The position numbers and the translations under genes are program-made. A stretch of 64,000 bases of DNA from Neorhizobium sp. SOG26 (GTDB taxonomy: Bacteria > Pseudomonadota > Alphaproteobacteria > Rhizobiales > Rhizobiaceae). The stretch is from NCBI RefSeq assembly GCF_003491345.1, contig NZ_CP025513.1, positions 609,501 through 673,500 of the forward strand, given 5' to 3'. Below the pieces are notes generated by a model. It did not search any database and was not told the DNA's origin. It worked only from the letters and a program-made list of their open reading frames with translations. Below, piece after piece: positions 63,715 to 64,000 of the stretch; the first letter of the stretch is position 1; every line of letters begins with the position of its first letter.

Positions 63715-64000
63715 ATGATCCGTGTGTTTTCTGCTGTCATCATCGCCTGCGGCAGCCTCCTCTTGCCTGTGCCGTCGCAAGCGGCGGACAAGCTCTCTGT
63801 CCTGCTCGAATGGTTCGTCAATCCGGATCACGCGCCGATGGTCATTGCCCGCGAGCGTGGGCTGTTCGCGGACGCAAATCTGGAGGTTGAACTCATTCCG
63901 CCGTCCGATCCGTCCGTGGTGCCGCGTCTGGTTTCAACAGGCGAAGCGGACATTGGCATCCACTACCAGCCGAACCTGTTTCTGGATCACGACGCAGGCT
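63715..64000 (+). CDS. thiY: ThiY, thiamine-precursor binding protein (partial)
   Basis: Only the first 95 residues are visible. They include a signal peptide (about 1-23, PVPSQA-ADK) and the NMT1/THI5-like start LLEWFVNPDHAPMVIARERG, then EADIGIHYQPNL. It binds formyl-aminopyrimidine-type precursors in the periplasm. AAGGTGATCTC precedes the ATG, 4 bp after thiX. The gene runs off the right edge, where an ATPase gene (thiZ) would be expected. Confidence 0.88.
   Translation, partial: MIRVFSAVIIACGSLLLPVPSQAADKLSVLLEWFVNPDHAPMVIARERGLFADANLEVELIPPSDPSVVPRLVSTGEADIGIHYQPNLFLDHDAG

Overview
This 64 kb window looks like part of a large plasmid or chromid of an alphaproteobacterium of the order Rhizobiales, family Rhizobiaceae (Rhizobium, Ensifer, Agrobacterium or a close relative). 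The evidence is a complete repABC replication and partition unit, a rhizobial-type rhamnose locus (rhaRSTPQU divergent from rhaDI), and a fixNOQP-fixGHIS microaerobic respiration cluster with a FixL-type haem sensor. The species cannot be fixed from the sequence alone. I saw no tRNA, rRNA, insertion sequence or CRISPR array.

Layout. (1) 1-6000: end of a DUF992 secreted protein, a DUF1612/HTH gene typical of repABC neighbourhoods, then repA-repB-repC with parS-like palindromes and an antisense RNA between repB and repC. (2) 6.2-12.4 kb: a DUF2243 membrane protein and a DNA end-joining cassette: a three-domain LigD, a second ATP-dependent ligase and two adjacent ku genes, with candidate general-stress (EcfG-type) promoters. 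(3) 12.8-21.4 kb: a GntR regulator and a peptide-type ABC transporter interleaved with a gamma-glutamyltransferase and a DUF1028 protein, probably for uptake and cleavage of gamma-glutamyl peptides such as glutathione. (4) 21.4-23.9 kb: a 3-hydroxybenzoate 4-monooxygenase-like flavoprotein and a divergent MarR regulator with overlapping promoters. (5) 24-32.9 kb: a CUT1 sugar-type ABC transporter, an FAD-linked oxidase and a nucleoside hydrolase, convergent with psuK-psuG for pseudouridine breakdown. The kinase carries its own helix-turn-helix and a large palindrome lies upstream of it. (6) 33-42.4 kb: L-rhamnose transport, regulation and catabolism, but without the usual rhaK kinase gene. (7) 42.5-47.6 kb: malQ, an AraC regulator, an aldehyde dehydrogenase and a DUF1003 protein. 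(8) 47.7-51.5 kb: a paoABC-type molybdenum aldehyde oxidoreductase. (9) 51.7-62.6 kb: a Crp/FixK regulator and a hybrid FixL-like haem kinase, convergent with fixNOQPGHIS, whose two transcription units each carry a perfect FixK box. (10) 62.7-64 kb: a TPP riboswitch, a 20-codon leader reading frame and the start of the thiXY pyrimidine-precursor transporter.

Overall the region is an accessory and metabolic replicon segment: nutrient scavenging (glutathione-like peptides, nucleosides, rhamnose, aromatics, thiamine precursors), stress and DNA repair, and low-oxygen respiration. Most gene clusters sit beside their own regulator.
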